Source: Liolophura sinensis (lineage: Eukaryota; Mollusca; Polyplacophora; Chitonida; Chitonidae). From it: a DNA stretch of 64,000 nt. The notes below the pieces were generated by a model. That model made no database searches and had not been told where the DNA came from. It was given only the letters and a program-made list of their open reading frames with translations. Position 1 is the stretch's first letter; the number at the start of each line of letters is the position of its first letter. The DNA lies in NCBI RefSeq assembly GCF_032854445.1, contig NC_088301.1, positions 53,247,187-53,311,186 of the forward strand, given 5' to 3'. Shown piece after piece: positions 26,101 through 38,488 of this stretch. Made by a program: the position numbers and the translations under genes.

Positions 26101-29100
26101 ATTTACACGAGTAAACCAAATAAAATTCAGTGTCAAACTATTGTTAACCTAATTTTGTGTGTTTCAATTATTATTTTTTCGTACGTAATTCAGACTTTAA
26201 TTACGTTTAAACAGTTGAACTCCCCACTTTTGTCGTCGTTTTGCTGATGCGAGAGGTTTCCAGCTCCTTTAGCTCTGTCAGACAGAGTTTGGGAAAACTT
26301 TTTGATTTGCCCGAACTCTTGCTGCCAGCAACGAGCGACCTCCCCGGCTCACTGTCAGTGTTTGTCGAAGCCCACCCTGATAAGAACGTCTTAGCTGAAA
26401 GCAGGACAATATGAAAGCAACCCTGCAGATGTTTTACTTTATAGTGCTATATTTTATAGTCGGAATTGTTTTCGAGAAACAAACGTATTCTTTTTGTCAT
26501 TCCATTCTAGTCGTGAAGTATGTCCGTAATATTTAGCATGGCATTTGAACGCCCCCTGTAAAACACAGGGAAAGTGTCAGGGAAAGTGGGGGCGTTTTTT
26601 GCTGTTAATCTATACCGCAGTGGCGTTTTTGTTATAATTATGAATACATTTTGCTTCTACCAAGGTAATAGAATAGAAATAATGTTCGCGTCAGGGTAGT
26701 CTAACAGTAGTTTTAAATCAAATCGATGTGGAAGTGTTTACAAATTTTAAACACTTCCACATCAATTTGTTATAAAACTGCTGTTAGACTACCCTGACAC
26801 GAACATTATTTCTTAAACATAACATATATGTATATAAATATATTATAGATGGAATGTAAACAGTGAAACTGGTGCCAGGATTTATTATTCACTTGTTGTC
26901 AGAAATGTAGACTGCTCATGGTTGTACTTTATGTAGTAGGGTTTGAAGTAAGAGTTGATCATCAAACATCCAGTCATGTCCTGCCAATTCCACAGAATGG
27001 TAAATCTACGCGTCATATCAGTAGGATTGATGGGCCTTTTTTCAATCCTGATATTAGGTGTGTCATTACCTATTCTTGTGTGAATCATAGAGTTTACCTT
27101 GGCATGTATCTAAAGAGGACAGGGTTTTTTTCTGGTTTGAAACTAAACAAATTTAGCCACTAGTCCATAAGACAGACACTGATACAAAAGTTACTTACCC
27201 ACATACAGAAACACTATAGTATAACTGTACAGTTTTGAAAATCACTCAGATCAGCCTGAAAATGCTTAATTGGTTAAGATACCTACATGTAACTTAATTA
27301 CAATATTTCACTTTTTTTAAAGTGCTATTTACGTGCTTTGCAGCTTCAGTTCTATACTTTTAAGGACTGAGCTTAATAATAATTACTTTACTTGTTGATT
27401 TATGAAGTGGCTAGAAAAAACTCTAAGGCTACATACACATAGTCCAATGGCATGAATAATTCCAAGTCATCAGCTTTCACAATGTAATCCTAAATGAATG
27501 TACAAATATATGTCTAAATCCAACAGCAACCCAAAGGTGTCTAGTGAATTGCTGCGCATCAAGATGGATGGACGAAAGGTGATAAAGATGTCCCGTCTGA
27601 GCTTCAAGATGAACACAACTGATCTGGAAGGAAACTGGGTGACATTTGGGGTTATTGTTCACAAGTCAGAGACAAGAAAATCGTCCAATGTAAGTTTTAA
27701 GGAATCTGAACATGATTAGTTTGTTAATTGGTGAAAAATTCCATGAATTGTGATTTACTGCATGTGTTATATTATCATCAGGGATATACAAAGCATATAT
27801 TTCTGGGTACATTCGTTTCAGTTTCCATCCTTTTACCTTTGACCTTCCAAGCTTAGAAATAAGCAGCGGAACAAGGACAATGTTCTTAATTTCTACGTGC
27901 AGTGGATTCTGGGTTAGCTTGCATTGTGGGTAAATGTTCATCACTCACTTAACCTGCATGACCCTATCAAAAGGTCACAATAATTTTAACATCTGAACAA
28001 AAATATTGTCAGCAAGTTGACAATATCATCAAAAAAAAAACAAGTAAAATATGCCAGTAATTTGGAGAGTACTTACAATCTAGTACAAGAAGGAAAAGTT
28101 GCTGTATTTTAAAATTCGGCTAAGTGTAGGAGTTTTGAAGGTTACGTGAATGCGTTTGGGTACCTTGGCCTACCTGTGCATGGATTCCTGTTTTATTTCT
28201 GACCATGCAGTAACATAGGTGATAGGACCCATCCGTGTAATCCTCAGCAGAACCCAGACCAGTTTAGAAGTCTGACAAAAATCTCCATATCAGCCTCGGA
28301 TATCCAGCAATACGTACCACTTACCTGTACAACAATTTCTCACTTGGTCTAAATTCACTGGAGCGAAGTGGACAAAACCACCTCTTTTGTGACTTTCATC
28401 GACTACTTAGACAATCATATCTGTTGCCAGTATTCTCTGGATGTAACATCTTTAGGTCACCCACTACCATTTTCAAAAGTAGTGCTAAAATAGAACACAA
28501 ATGTTTTACATTCCTGTCTTGCAGAACTTGAACTTTCCTTTGTCAGTTTGTCGGTTGAACAATGTTTGATGTCACGCTGCGACCTGATTTCCTGCAGTAT
28601 ATGGCAGATTCATTTTTTTATTTTACTTGTATATGGACGTATTACTAAGATTGGAGAAATTGGGCTACGGAGTAGTGTACTCTGTAACTCTTCAAAGTTA
28701 AGCACTTCGGTTACAGAAAATTTTGGGTATCAGTGCTGTTTAAAATGAGTTGAAATGAGTTTTCATGTACATGTAAAGCTTCTGAAATGTCTCTGATATC
28801 CCTATTCTGAGCACTTGAATCATATTTATGTGAAATCTGGACAAAGACATTAACCTAATTAAAAAAAAATTAAGCCAATGTTTGTCTGAAATCGAGATCT
28901 TTTGTGTTACATTTTAGTGCCCCATTGCATGGGCATTTTCTCTAAGCTTATTTTTCTGTAATCGTAAGGCTGCTCCTAGAAATAAATCAGTTACCCCATC
29001 CGTGCTTGATGGATACTGAATTTATCCTTTTTCCTGGAGAAAATGGTTCATGACTGCTTCGCCAGGAAACAGGATAAAATTCAGTATAGTTGTAAATAGT

Positions 29101-32100
29101 ATTTTGACAGTGTTCTACAGTTTTGTACAGTACAAAAACAGCTATCTAAAAAATTTTTTGACAATGTGAATAGCAGGAAGATTTGCCATCATATTCTCCA
29201 CCAACATGAAAATTATTTCCATGTTAGCCTTTCTCTGTAAATATTTTGGATGGAAACTGTGCCATTTATGCGTTTCTCACCACCCGGTGATTTGGGCTAT
29301 AATAATCTGTCCGTACTTGCATTTTTCATCCTCTGTTTTCTATAGGGTAACAATTACTCCATCTGGAAGCTAAGCGATCTTGAGGATACAGATAAGACAA
29401 TGACATTTTTTTTGTTCAAAGATGTATATAAACAACACTGGAAATGCCAACAAGGGACAGTGTTGGGCCTACTAAACCCAAACTTAATGCAAAAAGCAGA
29501 GAAGGTAAGTTTTGAATTCTCAACATATGTAAATATTGCTCATTTCACACTTTAATATTTAGTAAATTTGGGAATGACTGTCCTATTGAATACAACGCAA
29601 TGTAAAATTCATGTGTCAAAATATACCCTCAAACAGAAAAGTAACTCTTTAGTAAGCCTGAGGACAGTGGTTGTTATGAAAAGACCATGAAGTTTCTGGT
29701 AGATTATGAAAAGCGACCAAGCGTTGCTAGCTCTGGATGATTTTGCATTACGGAAACCAAGTAATTGACGATTACATCCAGTTTCAGTCAGAAAATTCCT
29801 TCACCATTGATCACCCTGGTCAGATGCTTATAATTGGTCAGTCCAAAGATTTGGGGATCTGTAAAGGCACTACGAAGACAGGAAAAATGTGCACTAACTT
29901 CATCAACAAGTAAGCGGGAAATCATTACATTTACAACATATATCAGGTGGCTTTTATGTATTGAGGTATTATTTTATATTTCAAGTCTGAGGATATTTTG
30001 ACACACTTGCCTTGCAAGTAATTTTTTCGACTTCAGTAAAGGTTTCTAGCAACTTAACTCATAGTGTTTACACTATATAGAATATATATTCAGATAAATC
30101 TTCTTCAGATTTGAGCAGTTGAAAACATCAAGATTTATAATGCTTCATCTTTGTAGAAACAAAATTGCAGATATGTGCTACTCACAACACCTATCATTAT
30201 CTTTATAAACTTTTGTACAGGTTGTAGTTTCGAGAATATTTTTTAGATAAAACTCACATGGTTGTGATTTTATTAGGAAACAAAGCGAGTATTGCACCTA
30301 CCATGTTCAGTCTGTGTACAAGAGAACAAGTGCCAAGCGAACTGACCTGCAGTCTGGGTAAGAAAAATGTTATGTGTAAATGAACTTCAAAATCCAGTAT
30401 AAATCCAGAACTGCACTGTGTGTGTATCCAGAACTGCACTGTACGTGTATCCAGGTCTGCACTGTGCGTGTATCCAGAACTGCACTGTGCGTGTATCCAG
30501 AACTGCACTGTGCGTGTATCCAGAACTGTACTGTGCGTGTATCCAGAACTGTATGCGTGTAATTGGGTCATTCATCAGTATTTGGAGTTACATTTTCTGG
30601 GTATAGTATAGATTCTAGTGCTAAAAATTGGTGCATATCACTGGTCTTTATGGTTTGAAAACTGGGGTGGTTTTGGTCAATTTTCATCCCGAAAAGTCAA
30701 GTTTCAAAGAATGATAATACATTAACTGTTAATTAGTTGCATTAATGTTTAATAACTTGAAAGCTGTGCATCGGGATGTATACCGCCATTTCAGTTAATA
30801 TTACAAATGTGTGAAAGTAAATGTTGATGTTTTCTGTAGGTTGAAGATTTAATTTGCATACAGGATTGATTGAATTAATGATTATGACTTAACATCACTT
30901 CAACAATATTTCAGCTATGTCCTAGCAAATATATGTTTTGAAAAAAGATTCTAGGAATCCTTGACAGGTGAGAAGAAAAGTCCTCTGCCTTGGTAGCTCA
31001 GGTGGATAAAACACTGATTTTCTCTATCAGACGCTTGACCAATTAGATCATTTGTGTGAATCCAGCTCTCGCTAGAGTCAAGACGTTCGTCAGGTACATG
31101 TGCCTGGAAGTTTGCTCTAAACCTTTTTAACCGAACCTGTTGGCATTAAACACCAATCAGTCTGTCAGTCTTGTAACTTGTAACCTGTATATTTGCATCT
31201 TCTTTAAGGTTCACCGGAGTGGTTCCGAAGTCCTTCAGCAAGAAGATAATTCCCACTGGATCACATGTATTTTATGGTGGTCAGACGTTCTCTACACTTC
31301 CGTATGTAAATATGGTTATATATAAGGGGCCAGTTTAACAATCCCAGTGCATTTACTAGCTTAACATATTTGTTCACTGTGTGTTAATATGGACGTAAAC
31401 TTCTACTGTAAATCTTCAACATTTTAGCATGTTTGCAAGGTGTTTATTCAGGCATATTCTGAGGGCATCATTCTGTGTAGACTGATGAAATGATACTGCT
31501 TGTAAAGCCCTGCACATGCCCAATCCAAGCGATGTAGTTTGTCTTCAAATCAGATTATATATATATATATATATATATGCATAAATTGCCCTGAAAGTGG
31601 CTCTTTCATTTGTGACTAGGTCATGGAATTAGGGTATGTATATTGGATCCTAGAGAGCGTAAAGATTATTTTGGCAATTCTAATCTCTGTTAAATAACTC
31701 TTACCTGTTCTCCAGATTTCAGCTTTTTAACTATCATGAGAAACCTTTGAGACCGATATCTGTGTAGAACACTGGATACACAATAGTTTGATAGGCAGAC
31801 TTAAGCCAAGGGATATCGCATGTTTCGTTGGATGTGCAAGTTCCCCTTTCCTTATATACTGAAAATTAAGTAGGTGGCTTTCCATGTACTCCATTTTAAT
31901 TGATTTCTCTTGCAGCTTTACAAAAACATTTGTCTGTGTCTTTAAATATTTGTATCTTAAAAACATTACAATTATTGTTTTAGGTCTTCTGGTAAAGCCA
32001 CTACCAAGAAAGGTGTAAACTTGCAACAGCTTCAACGACACAACTCTTCTTCATCCAAGGGGAAAGTAACAACCTTAACTTTACATGAACTTGCACCAGT

Positions 32101-35100
32101 AAAGGATGATAAGGGGATGGGAACGGAAATGATAAAAGAACAACCATTGTGAGTATCACTGTAAATCTGTAGTTTTGTGAGCGTCTATTCCATGTTATTA
32201 GACTGAAGTATACATATTAATGTGTGTTTATTTTAACGATTTATAGAGCTAATAGTACAAGAAAATATAAGGTATTTTGTTGGAGAATTATTTAGTATGA
32301 TTTCCATCTGCTGTTCAAATTCTTGTAACCATGTTTCATTTATATAGTATTTGTACATTTCCTATATTTCATATGTGTCGCCAAATAATGAAATAAAAGG
32401 TTTATTGAAATTGTAATTAATCCATAATAAAAATTTGTTTTTCAGCTTAGACTTCTTGAGCACACCCACTGTTGGTTCCTTGAATCTTGTGAAACATCTC
32501 ATCAAGAAGGAAAATGCCAGCGAAAGTACATATTTTTTATTCGATGTTTTCAGTCGTAATACATGTAAATAGCTCTGGAAAGCTTTTACATACGTTATAC
32601 ATGTAGATCTTCTGTAATACAGCATGTTCTCCCTCAAAGCCAAGTTTTCTTTGTAACTTGAAAAACACAAATCTTGTATACAATTTTAATGAAAATGAGC
32701 TCATTATCATATGTTATTCGGAATCAAACTGTTCATCTAAGAGTTATATATGACATTGTCTCAATGAATCTTTGTAGAACAATCTGGAAAGGTCCAGGTG
32801 GTGTCTATATCACCTGGTGAACTGCTCAAACAACATAAGCAGCAGGCAAACCGGCTCAAGCAACGGTGCACCAAACAGTCTGGAGGATTAACATCTGGGC
32901 CCCAGTTGGGCCGAGGTTTAAAGCCAGGCCAGGATATTGTATTTGGAAGTTCACCTCAAGAACGTCCCTATATTCATAAAGACACACCAAGGCCAATGCG
33001 CCCAAAAAACACGGAGCTAGCAAAAGTAAGCCTGTCATTGTAACCTCTAAAGTTAGTTCTCAAACCAGCACACCATTATTTAGTTTTGCTGGCAAACCTT
33101 TATTCTAACATACATCCAAAAACTTTAACACTAAAAGCAGTGGTGACCAAATCGACAATCTATACACAGTTGCCATCCTCTTCATGGACGCACGAACAGT
33201 TTCATTTCGTTAATAAAATAGAGGGGCTGGGTTGTGCTGTCTGAATGTCTGCTTTCTTCAGAATTTGACAGTTCACATTTTCCGAGGACAAAGGCAAAAT
33301 GAATTCACATATAATTGGTCAGGCAGTCAGGTTTAAGGTGAATTATTTACCGTAACTGACATCTTGTGGCCAATAGGCACCTATCCTGTGTATGAGATAT
33401 AAAGAGGTGGCATCAAACAACAAGCATCTAGGTACTATATCTGGATAAGCGTAACAGTGATGTGTGCAGCCATTGTTCTGAGCTACCCTGGTGTTCGTAA
33501 CTGGCCACTGGAACGAGTCCAGCCTGATGAGTTACATACAGCTACAGGTCATCTGAAGAACAATGTTTTACACTCAACCGTTTCATCCTCCCAGTCGTCG
33601 GATGCCTCTGTGACTTGTGTCAGTGCACCTGGCTCCATACCTGCAGTCACCCAGACACAGAGATTAACCAGAGTTGACGAAGTTAGTCTGCCAAAATCGT
33701 CTCCACATGGTCATCAAATTCTCGGCAACACTACTATCTCAGGAAACACCTTCAATTTATGCTTCAATTGAAGTTTTTCCAGGAAATAAATGGTTCCTTT
33801 CTGACAGTTTTATATTAGTTTGACTTAAAATCATCATTCCTCTGTCGTAGCAAAACTGTTATGTTCAAATTAAGAGCTCGAACTGAGAGAGATGTGCAGT
33901 TATTGGTCAATAACTGTCACAAGCCTTGGTCTGATTGGGTGATGTATTTCCCACCCATTTCATTGGAATCAACAAAACAACCTAGACCATTTAATATTAA
34001 TGAAAAGGGGAGAGCGGTTGTTTTAAGTGTTATTTTTTCCCTCTAATGGCTCCATTATTTCATAATGGTATGTTAGAATAGAAATAAATGTGGCCCCTCC
34101 CTCTCAAACAGTGGACAACTCCCGTCTGAAGTGCATTATCTTGGTGATTTGAGCACGGCTAACTAAGTTTTATGTCTTAAATAACATCATTCTGCATTCC
34201 ATTACATTGTAGTTTAACCTTGAAACATTTCATACATTATAGTCATTGAGTAATGTGGTACGTATATGTATATGTTTTCTCAAGAGGTATGATACTGAGT
34301 ATGTCGGCGTTAACATATAATTGAAATTCAATGAATAAAATATAAAATTATGTAGGAAGTGTAAAAAGTCTAAAATCTGCAAATTATTTTTCTCAGAAAC
34401 AGGCAATTGCCAAAGTGCTAGCCAAAGGCGGCATCTCCAAGGAAGATCCAAATGCTGTGCGGAAATCGAAGACCTCACCACAAAGTGAGAATCGAGTGAG
34501 AAAAAGAGTGGCTGATCATCTGGAAGCAGGTAAAGGTGCTTTCCTTAGTCCTGGGCTTACTGGATTATAAAACATTTTAATTTTGAGGATTTTAAACACT
34601 GTTGCATTGAATTTCACACTAGTCATTTAGGGTAATCTCTGTCCAAGAGAAGGCTTGACATCAATCAAAGAAATATTACATTAACTCTTTGAGAAATTGT
34701 AGCCCAGGCTGTTGCTTTCTGTGATGAAGTTCAAGCAAATTATGGATATTAAACCTTCATGTGTAGATTTAATTGGTAAGTCTTGGATTAGCTGAGATTA
34801 TTGGGTAATATTAGTGACTGGGTGATAATGCTGAGACTATTGACATTTAGATACAACTGTTAACTACAACTGTTGCTGTCAGATATGATGTAGATAAAAT
34901 TTGTTTAATGTAAATCTTCAACGTTTTCAACCACTAAAGCAATTATGCTAAAATAATCTGTTTGTGTCATTAAACATGCAAGCTTCAAAAAACTATGCAA
35001 TTTATTTCTCTACATCCCATGGTTTTCTCAGAATGTTTCAAAATATTGGTTGTGGAGGCAGTTGAAAAGGTTGCAGAATTAGGCTACATTGGATATTCTG

Positions 35101-38100
35101 ATCTCAGTTGTGTTTGAACTGTTATTTATATTTCACTTAAAACCATTTCATACTACCATAAATGAAATCTCAACTATTGTTGAGATAAATAAAAATCTTT
35201 GCATATGTATATCCAAAAGCTTTTAGTTTATGGATTGTCTAAGTTTGTCTATTTTTTTAATGTTTTATTGGCCCTGTCAAAGGGCCTCAGTTTTCAGTGA
35301 TTTAACCCGGGCATCCTGAGAATTCAGACTAATCAACAATAACCAACCCAACACCATGACTGCTGCGATTACTTAAATGACAAGTAATTAATCTCCCTTG
35401 TGATGTGCATTTGTTTAAAGATTGTTAAAACCATCCTTATTTATCAGCACATGGGTAGCTATTTGGTTCTCCTTCATTGATGTTGTACTCGGCAAAAGTG
35501 TGTGTATGAAGTGTATATACTGCAGATAAGAAATCTCCAAGAATCTTAAATGTTAATGATTTGATGATGTTCTTATCTTGAATGTCTGTTTTTTGACTGA
35601 AGAGTCCCCTGAAAGGATTGAGGAACCAGTCCAGAAAAGGTCTCGATATTTAGGAAATGTAGATCTGAATTCTGAGGCTATTCAAGGTTTGCTAAAGGCA
35701 AAGTCATCACATGCTGGAGCTTTGGCGCAGGTAAATTTGTTCTGTACAGTTCAGTGTCATTGTTTACTCAAACAATTTTAGATGATTTTGCAATGGGATT
35801 ATGTTTGCGTCACAAATGGAATTAGTAAAATATTTTTCTGATACAAGAAATCAAGTGAGATTTTTATATCATGCCTATTTAATGATATTAATTGAAACTT
35901 TACTGTTGGTTTTGTTGAGTTGTTGTGCATGTTGTTTCAACTGGTACCATTAGTATGCTAAGCTAAAGCATTTTATTACAAGGTGGAATGAAAAACTAAA
36001 TAAAAATCTCGCCCAAGTAATGTTAAGCATGCGGCTAAAATTAGTTGATGCAGTGCATTAAATTTGGCTTGGATTTTGTTTTTTTGATACACAAATGGGA
36101 ATGTGTGAAGAGGTCTTAAAGTAAAAGAAAGCTAAAAAGTATAAAGTAAGGTTCATTATTCAGGCAACTGAAAACTATGCATAAAAATACTTTCATTTAT
36201 TTTTTCAGATTTTTTAAACTGTATTGAAAGACATTCAGATATTTTATTACATTGGTCGGCTTTATGAGCATACTGAAAGTATCTAGGAACTCTGATGTCA
36301 CATCACCTTTTTTCCTGATGTTGAAGGAAGGGATTTTTGGGAACATCATTTCAATAATCTGTAATTCATGGGTAAAAAGAGTTAAAACATTCAGTGTTGT
36401 GATTAGAGTGCAAAAAATTTCCTGTGATGTCAGAGTTCCTAAACGCTGATAGTATGATCTATAAAGCCCATATTAGAATTCAAATGTTTGAACTCTTTTC
36501 ACAAAAAATCTAAAAAATAAATAAAAGTATATGTATGCATGGTTTTAAGTGGTCTATTTAGTGATGCTTACTTAGATCTTTTCTGAGGTCTTTTCCTTTA
36601 AAAAGTGCATCTGTTATGTTACACCTCTGTATATTAATTTTTTCCTGTCAGAGACAAAAAATTATTATCCTTTAACGTGATGTGAATGAATAAATATGTA
36701 TTGGTGATTATCAACACCTGTTTTTTTGTACACAGTTGGAAGCCGAAAGGCATGAAAAGTACTTTACAGAGCTGGAAAAAAAGGAAAAGTGTGAGCAGCA
36801 AATGTTGGATATAACACAGATAAAGTGCACTGCCTATACATGTCAACAGGTAACTATTGTTTTCAGGTTTCCACTCAGGGACAACATACTTTTGGCAGGC
36901 TATTCACTCTTCTTGAAACAATCTATATCTTAAAATATGTGAAAGGCTTTACAAAGTGTACCAATCCTTGTGAAGAAATATTTACTTTTTGACATCTGTT
37001 AATATGAACCATGAGCTTTAGCAATGTGCAATACAAGCAGTTTCAAAACTTCAGCTGTTTCCTCCCAGTATATTTGATCACATCTTCACATACATGTACA
37101 TTGTATATGGCATTATGTAATGGAATGTGCCACTTATTCCTATAACTGGTTGTGATGAAGATTGTGTTATATCACTTTATTTAATTTCTCTTCCTGGGTT
37201 GTTATTTGTTACAGTGTAAGTACACAGCTTTGTCAATCTCTGACCTCTGCAAGGCTGAGGGTCACAAGGTCAATCAGATCAAGGGCATGAAGAGGTTTTT
37301 TAAGTGTCAAGACTGTAACACCAGAACAATGACACTTCATCGGTATCCCACTCTACCTTGCAGGTAAGTGTTCTCCAGTCATACAAACTGGAATATATCA
37401 TGACAGTGAGACTGCTAGATTTTATTGGGTGTCCATATCACTTTCAAGAGTAAGAGTAAGAGACTACCTTTTTGGCAAATTTCTTTCTTCATGTAATACC
37501 ATGGCTTAAAGTTTTGAAAGTATTGAAATTTACAAGTTTCCAGTAGGATATTATCCTACCTTCCAAACAAGTTCCAAAACACCTTTCTAGGATCAAGGAA
37601 ACTACCACATCATGGCAAAATAAATAACTTAGTCTTAGTTTTAGGCAAAATTTTAGGTTGTTAACTGGATCTTATTGTTGTTTTATGCCGTGTTCACGAA
37701 TGTTTTACTTAAAAGATGGAGATCAGGTTTATAGATCAGTAAGACGCTGTAAATGCCATGTAAAAGCCATGTAAATGCCATGTAAAAGCCATGTAAAACA
37801 CATAACAACTGGCTTGGTAATTAACAAACCAGCTGACTTTTAAGTAGGAGGTGGAAACGGTAATCTAGTCTCATTGATCCAGTCAAAGTCCTTTTAAGCA
37901 AGCTAAGGCAACAAAGGCCCCCAGTTAAATTTTCGAGAGTAATTTTTCTATGTATTTATTATTTTCATAACCTTACAGGAGCTGCAAAGGGAAATCCTTC
38001 ATTAAGACATCCATGTGGAAGGTAAGTCAAAGTGTACACAGTGTTCTCTTTGTGACTGTCAGAGCAAACTTAAATGTCCCCAAAGCTCACTCTGCCACAT

Positions 38101-38488
38101 TTAGATATTGTTGATCAAATCGTCAAATTTCATATCTAATTTATGTATTTAATTGTTGTTGAACACAATACTCAAGAGTTTTGGTGGAGGAAACAGAAGT
38201 GCCTGGCCTATACATCAGCCTTTGTCAACAAGGCCCTAACAGCAATGAGAGCTCGGCTTGTATGTGTAGATCTTGTAGGTTTATGAAATGAATGTGATTC
38301 AACTTTGGCGATGAAATGTTCTTTTTTATGTTATATTGCTGATTGTTAACTTTATGTAGAATAATGTTTTTTTGAACTTATGTTGCTTATGTTTCTGTCT
38401 CTAGGAGAAGGAAGGGCCAAAGTTGGAATCAGAGATTTTACATGTCACCGGTGACACACAGAAATTTCTAGACAGTCAGATTAAATGA
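20189..38488 (+). CDS. MCM10: MCM10, replication initiation factor
   Basis: MCM10 binds DNA and the CMG helicase and helps load polymerase alpha at origins. Twenty coding exons are readable: 20189-20326, 21732-21945, 22344-22552, 23157-23267, 23635-23766, 24472-24595, 27527-27689, 29346-29504, 29788-29909, 30277-30357, 31209-31301, 31984-32148, 32446-32525, 32778-33025, 34397-34529, 35603-35730, 36736-36849, 37215-37363, 37979-38021 and 38405-38488 (TGA). From 23157 on all phases agree. Order: acidic N-terminus with a coiled-coil (EELRKMQEQMLRLQ), OB-fold (WVTFGVIV, YSIWKLSDL), CCCH-type zinc finger, linker, and C-terminal zinc ribbon. About 895 residues, close to the vertebrate length. The exon with the initiating ATG was not found. 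Exons two and three need three +1 corrections. Intron 4 starts with GC. Confidence 0.95.
21732..22552 (+). other. MCM10: MCM10 exons 2-3 with apparent +1 frame breaks
   Basis: Exon 20189-20326 ends one base into a codon, which puts the start of exon 21732-21945 in the DSDEGSWSRSFG frame; that frame meets a stop. The frame that joins correctly to exon 22344-22552 (ending ETARLQ) is shifted by one base. In exon 22344 the frame changes again near CAACAACCAGG (about 22380-22392). It changes a third time at a seven-A run (about 22519-22526), before SPFGGTETE joins exon 23157 in phase. Each break looks like one extra base. Homopolymer or other base-calling error fits best because the other exons are clean; a real damaged allele is possible. 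Confidence 0.65.
24841..25319 (+). mobile_element. Crypton-type tyrosine recombinase fragment in MCM10 intron 6
   Basis: The frame at 24981-25319 contains RRYTNHCVRATTATVLADAG, then SVTGHRNESSVGSY and SKRREISII. This is the C-terminal catalytic half of a tyrosine recombinase: the H-x-x-R motif in NHCVR, the second conserved GHR, and a tyrosine in GSY followed by a helix. The combination is typical of animal Crypton elements and their DUF3504-like relatives, which move by recombination without reverse transcription. Just upstream (24892-25044) an overlapping frame starts MAVFSVGANVYFKEEKYQV and may be an N-terminal remnant. The N-terminal half of the catalytic domain with its first arginine is missing, so the copy is inactive. 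Element boundaries are not visible to me. Confidence 0.65.
26675..26813. mobile_element. Foldback (MITE-like) hairpin element, arms about 65 bp
   Basis: AGAAATAATGTTCG...GGAAGTGTTTA (26675-26744) is followed after a short AT loop by its reverse complement (TAAACACTTCC...CGAACATTATTTCT, ending 26813). There are only a few mismatches. The outermost bases fit an inverted-repeat transposon derivative. It lies in MCM10 intron 6, downstream of the Crypton fragment. Confidence 0.85.
27527..30357 (+). other. MCM10: MCM10 OB-fold and CCCH zinc-finger exons
   Basis: Exon 27527-27689 encodes NPKVSSELLRIKMDGRKVIK and the first OB strands (GNWVTFGVIVHKS). Exon 29346-29504 encodes YSIWKLSDLEDTDKTMTFFL and WKCQQGTVLGLLNPN. 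Exon 29788-29909 encodes FTIDHPGQMLIIGQSKDLG with the first zinc-finger cysteines (ICKG, KMCTN). Exon 30277-30357 completes the finger with YCTYH and ends in KRTDLQSG. This is the DNA- and polymerase-alpha-binding core of the protein, and all expected zinc ligands are present. Confidence 0.95.
30405..30562. repeat. 23-bp minisatellite, about seven units, in MCM10 intron 10
   Basis: Units beginning CCAGAACTGCACTGTG and ending CGTGTAT start at 30405, 30428, 30451, 30474, 30497, 30520 and 30543. Because 23 is not a multiple of three, the array stays open in several frames on both strands. It creates spurious Cys/Val-rich open frames that I do not count as genes. Confidence 0.95.
30975..31170 (+). 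repeat. tRNA-derived SINE
   Basis: TTGGTAGCTCAGGTGGATAA (near 30993) is a tRNA-type A-box, and about 50 bases later GTGTGAATCCAGCTCTCG resembles a B-box. The 3' part contains GGCATTAAACACCAATCAGT, the same kind of tail as the other SINEs here. It is intronic, just before MCM10 exon 31209-31301. Confidence 0.65.
31556..31578. repeat. TA microsatellite
   Basis: A run of about eleven TA units in MCM10 intron 11. Confidence 0.9.
33370..33774 (+). promoter_or_regulatory. Promoter-like segment and small ORF nested in MCM10 intron 14
   Basis: CCAAT at 33370-33374 and TATAAA at 33398-33403 stand at spacings typical of an RNA polymerase II core promoter. An ATG at 33457 or 33460 opens a frame of about 104 codons (MCAAIVLSYPGVRNWPL to the stop at 33774), rich in Ser and Thr and unlike any family I know. 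It could be a nested gene, the start of a spliced transcript, or a piece of a transposon carrying its own promoter. The protein has no signal peptide or domain I can name. Confidence 0.3.
36736..38488 (+). other. MCM10: MCM10 C-terminal zinc-ribbon exons and stop
   Basis: Exon 36736-36849 carries the charged helix EAERHEKYFTELEKKEKCEQ and the first Cys pair (CTAYTCQQ). Exon 37215-37363 gives CKYTALS, GMKRFFKCQDCNTRTMTL and the start of the last knuckle (PCR). Exon 37979-38021 completes PCRSCKGKSF, and exon 38405-38488 ends GDTQKFLDSQIK then TGA. The spaced CxxC pairs are those of the metazoan MCM10 C-terminal domain. Confidence 0.95.
37749..37800. repeat. Short tandem repeat (ATGCCATGTAAA / AAGCCATGTAAA)
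   Basis: Four to five alternating units of about 11 bp built on GCCATGTAAA, in MCM10 intron 18. Confidence 0.8.

Noticed and set aside
30254-30611. Several overlapping Cys/Val or Gln/Tyr-rich open frames
   Set aside because: All are by-products of the 23-bp minisatellite.
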